DNA of 24,196 bases, taken from assembly GCA_934589665.1 (NCBI GenBank), contig CAKTOJ010000016.1, positions 1-24,196 on the forward strand, given 5' to 3'. The DNA comes from an uncultured Oscillospiraceae bacterium. Its GTDB lineage: Bacteria > Bacillota > Clostridia > Oscillospirales > Oscillospiraceae. The notes under the pieces were generated by a model. The model made no database searches. It saw only the letters and a program-made list of their open reading frames with translations, and was not told the origin of the DNA. Positions 22,523 through 24,196 of the stretch are shown piece after piece (within the stretch, counting starts at the first letter, position 1; each line of letters opens with the position of its first letter). The position numbers and the translations under genes were made by a program.

Positions 22523-23131
22523 TTATTTTGCGCCCTTGATCCGGACCATGGCCTCAAGCAGCTCAACCGTACCCTCGATGCCGAGCAGTGAGGAATCCAC
22601 GCACAGGTCGTAGCTCTTCGCCTCACCCCAGTCCTTGCTGGAATAGTAGTTATAGTACGACGCGCGGGACTTATCGGTTTTTTTGATGCGGTCTTTCGCC
22701 TCATCCTCGGAAATGTTGTTGCGCGCGGCAACACGCTTGATGCGGTTTTCCAGCGGCGCGGAGATGAAAATGTTGATCACATCGTCACGGTCCTTGAGCA
22801 CATAGTCCGCGCAGCGGCCGATGAGCACGCAGGGGCCTTTGTCCGCCAGCTTTTTGATCGTGTCATAGGTCGCCAGATACACCTGCTGCTCAATGCTGCC
22901 CTTGGGCGTCACATGGTGCATACTGAAGGAATAGGGATCCATGGCGATAGAATAGAGAAAGCTCTTGGGACGCTCGTCGAAGCTGTGGAACAGCTCCTCG
23001 CACAGTCCGCTCTCCTCCGCCGCCTCCTTGAGCAGTAGATCGTCATAGTAAGCAATGCCCAGCTTGTTGGCAAGCGCCGTGCCGATCTCGCGGCCGCCGC
23101 TTCCGTACTGCCTTCCAACGGTAATGACCAT
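22523..23131 (-). CDS. Cytidylate kinase-like protein
   Basis: The 202-residue protein has a P-loop GRQYGSGGREIG at residues 6-17 and the overall pattern of the cytidylate kinase-like family, a group distinct from the housekeeping Cmk. The middle has CVLIGRCADYVL, typical of this family, and a lid region rich in basic residues (RIKRVAARNNISEDEAKDRIKK as two stretches). It probably phosphorylates a nucleotide or small molecule; the true substrate is unknown. AAGGAGG lies upstream of ATG 23131. Its promoter overlaps the terminator of the next gene. Confidence 0.85.
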   Translation of the reverse strand: MVITVGRQYGSGGREIGTALANKLGIAYYDDLLLKEAAEESGLCEELFHSFDERPKSFLYSIAMDPYSFSMHHVTPKGSIEQQVYLATYDTIKKLADKGPCVLIGRCADYVLKDRDDVINIFISAPLENRIKRVAARNNISEDEAKDRIKKTDKSRASYYNYYSSKDWGEAKSYDLCVDSSLLGIEGTVELLEAMVRIKGAK

Positions 23132-23178
23132 AAAAAAGTACCTCCTTAAAGGGAACCATATTGCCTTGGGTTGTTTTA

Positions 23179-23207
23179 ATTTTACACGCTTTGGTAAAAA
23201 AAGTCAA
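23179..23207 (-). promoter_or_regulatory. Promoter of the cytidylate kinase-like gene
   Basis: TTGACT and TAAAAT lie 17 bases apart on the minus strand, about 48 bases before the start. The -35 box begins at the foot of the terminator hairpin of the preceding gene. Confidence 0.65.
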
Positions 23208-23232
23208 TCGCTCCGCCCTGCGGCGGAGCGAT
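23207..23232 (-). terminator. Terminator of the xanthine dehydrogenase-type operon
   Basis: An 11-bp perfect stem ATCGCTCCGCC with a CTGC loop is followed on the minus strand by TGAC and seven T. It ends the operon whose last gene is the Fe-S subunit. Confidence 0.8.
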
Positions 23233-23269
23233 CGTTTTGTAAAAATTCCGTCAAGACTGTTCCTTGCCC

Positions 23270-23764
23270 TTAAAAATCGATTTCCTTCCCCAAACGGCGA
23301 TACATCGTTTTCTTGACCGCCTTGAAGATGTTCTCGTAGCCCGTGCAGCGGCACAGATGGCCGGAAAGGAGCTTGCGCAGCGTATCGTCATCGTAGAGCT
23401 TTCCGCTCTCGAGGATTTCCACCGCCGTCATAATAAAGCCCGGCGTGCAGAAGCCGCACTGGATGGCCGTCTCCTCCATGAACGCCTGCTGAATATCGGA
23501 CAGCTCGCCGTTCGGGCCCAGCAGCCCCTCAAGCGTGCGGATGTGCTTGCCCTCCGCCCAGACGGCAAGGTAAATGCAGGAGTTGAACGCCTCACCGTCG
23601 ATGATGACGTTGCACGCGCCGCATTCGCCCACCTCGCAGCCCTTCTTGACGGAGGTAAGGTGATAATCGTTGCGGAGCATATCGGTGAGCGACGCGCGGA
23701 CGTCCACCATCTTCTCCACATCCTTGCCGTTGATGTTGCAGCGTACCAGCTTGTACTGACTCAT
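23270..23764 (-). CDS. Xanthine dehydrogenase-type Fe-S subunit
   Basis: The 164-residue protein carries the two [2Fe-2S] clusters of the molybdenum hydroxylase small subunit. The plant-type ferredoxin site has Cys43, Cys48, Cys51 and Cys63 (CEVGECGAC); the second, helical site has Cys103, Cys106, Cys138 and Cys140 (QCGFCTPG and HLCRCTG). It passes electrons from the molybdenum centre to the FAD subunit. The start ATG overlaps the stop codon of the upstream FAD subunit as ATGA, so the two are translationally coupled. The substrate (xanthine, another purine or CO) cannot be told without the large subunit, which is outside the window. Confidence 0.95.
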   Translation of the reverse strand: MSQYKLVRCNINGKDVEKMVDVRASLTDMLRNDYHLTSVKKGCEVGECGACNVIIDGEAFNSCIYLAVWAEGKHIRTLEGLLGPNGELSDIQQAFMEETAIQCGFCTPGFIMTAVEILESGKLYDDDTLRKLLSGHLCRCTGYENIFKAVKKTMYRRLGKEIDF

Positions 23765-24196
23765 GCGATCACACCTCCTGCACGCTTGATGGATTCGATC
23801 AGGCAGCGTTTTGCCATCTCCACCGCGATATGCTGGCGGAACGCCTTGGACGCGCGCCACGAATCGCGCGGGTTGATGTCCTCAAGCACGGCAAGCGCGA
23901 ATTTTTCGACGGTTTCCAGCGTTGTTGGCTGGCCGTTCGCGGCGGTCTCGGCGCTCGGACAGCGCATCGGCACCGGACCGGCGACGCCATAGGCGATGCG
24001 GGCACGCTCAATGGTCTTTTTGTCCTCACTCAGACGCACATTGACGCTGCACCCAAGGGTGGCGATGTCCATGGCGTTGCGCATGGCGTACTTGATATAG
24101 TAGCCGAAGCAGCTTTCATAGCTTGCCTTAGGAATCAGAATGGCGGTCTGGATCTCGCCGGCCTCCACGTTGATATCAACCTTGCCGGCCTTGATG
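23761..24196 (-). CDS. Xanthine dehydrogenase-type FAD subunit, 3' part
   Basis: The frame runs to the window edge without a start, so only the C-terminal 144 residues are seen. The pattern YGVAGPVPMRCPSAE and the end DSWRASKAFRQHIAVEMAKR match the C-terminal domain of the FAD-binding medium subunit of molybdenum hydroxylases (CoxM/XdhB type). In the complex it takes electrons from the Fe-S subunit and passes them to an acceptor. A GTG at 24168 is in frame but is inside the domain and is not a plausible start. The FAD-binding N-terminal part lies beyond the window. Confidence 0.9.
   Translation of the reverse strand, partial: IKAGKVDINVEAGEIQTAILIPKASYESCFGYYIKYAMRNAMDIATLGCSVNVRLSEDKKTIERARIAYGVAGPVPMRCPSAETAANGQPTTLETVEKFALAVLEDINPRDSWRASKAFRQHIAVEMAKRCLIESIKRAGGVIA

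Overview
The window reads as a chromosomal segment of a GC-rich anaerobic Firmicute, most likely a clostridial gut-type bacterium of the Oscillospiraceae. That placement is inferred from the gene set: an M3-type [FeFe] hydrogenase, RqcH, Mini-RNase III, a YqeG-type HAD phosphatase, a CD1247-type zinc-ribbon protein, an LtaS-like enzyme, non-mevalonate isoprenoid synthesis (ispE) and a xanthine dehydrogenase-type molybdoenzyme. Coding density is high, sigma-A type promoters are easy to see and most units end in compact intrinsic terminators. I saw no mobile element, CRISPR array, rRNA or tRNA, and no stretch above 300 bases lacks a gene.

Layout. 1-1303: the 3' end of a serA-type dehydrogenase and a two-OB-fold SSB-like gene. 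1319-2917 (minus): a membrane-fused spermidine synthase. 3163-5880: a compact redox operon with a shortened NuoF/HydB-like iron-sulfur protein, an [FeFe] hydrogenase and a small four-cysteine protein, followed by a LysR regulator (5963-6859). 6910-8585 (minus): CD1247-type protein, elongation factor P and a YqeG-type phosphatase. 8653-9414: a GH18-like protein, convergent with a DUF3783 gene. 9904-12755 (minus): an AraC/GyrI regulator, ribosomal protein S21 and a MerR HTH fused to an RDD membrane domain. 12931-14949: an LtaS-like sulfatase-fold enzyme. 14988-17473 (minus): a small membrane protein, ispE and a DUF1015 gene, separated by intrinsic terminators. 17699-17917: a DUF378 protein. 17955-20106 (minus): rqcH and mrnC, overlapping. 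20337-22457: hisS and a DivIVA-like coiled-coil gene. 22523-23131 (minus): a cytidylate kinase-like gene. 23270-24196 (minus): the Fe-S subunit and the 3' end of the FAD subunit of a xanthine dehydrogenase-type enzyme.

How the genes fit together. Much of the window is housekeeping: translation (efp, rpsU, hisS), ribosome rescue (rqcH), rRNA processing (mrnC), isoprenoids (ispE) and envelope polymer synthesis. The more unusual parts are the hydrogenase unit, whose NuoF-like partner lacks the NADH/FMN module; the membrane-tethered MerR-RDD regulator with a perfect palindrome over its own -35; and two minus-strand genes whose ribosome binding regions directly follow or overlap an intrinsic terminator. 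No wholly new system can be proved from the sequence alone; these three places are the best candidates.
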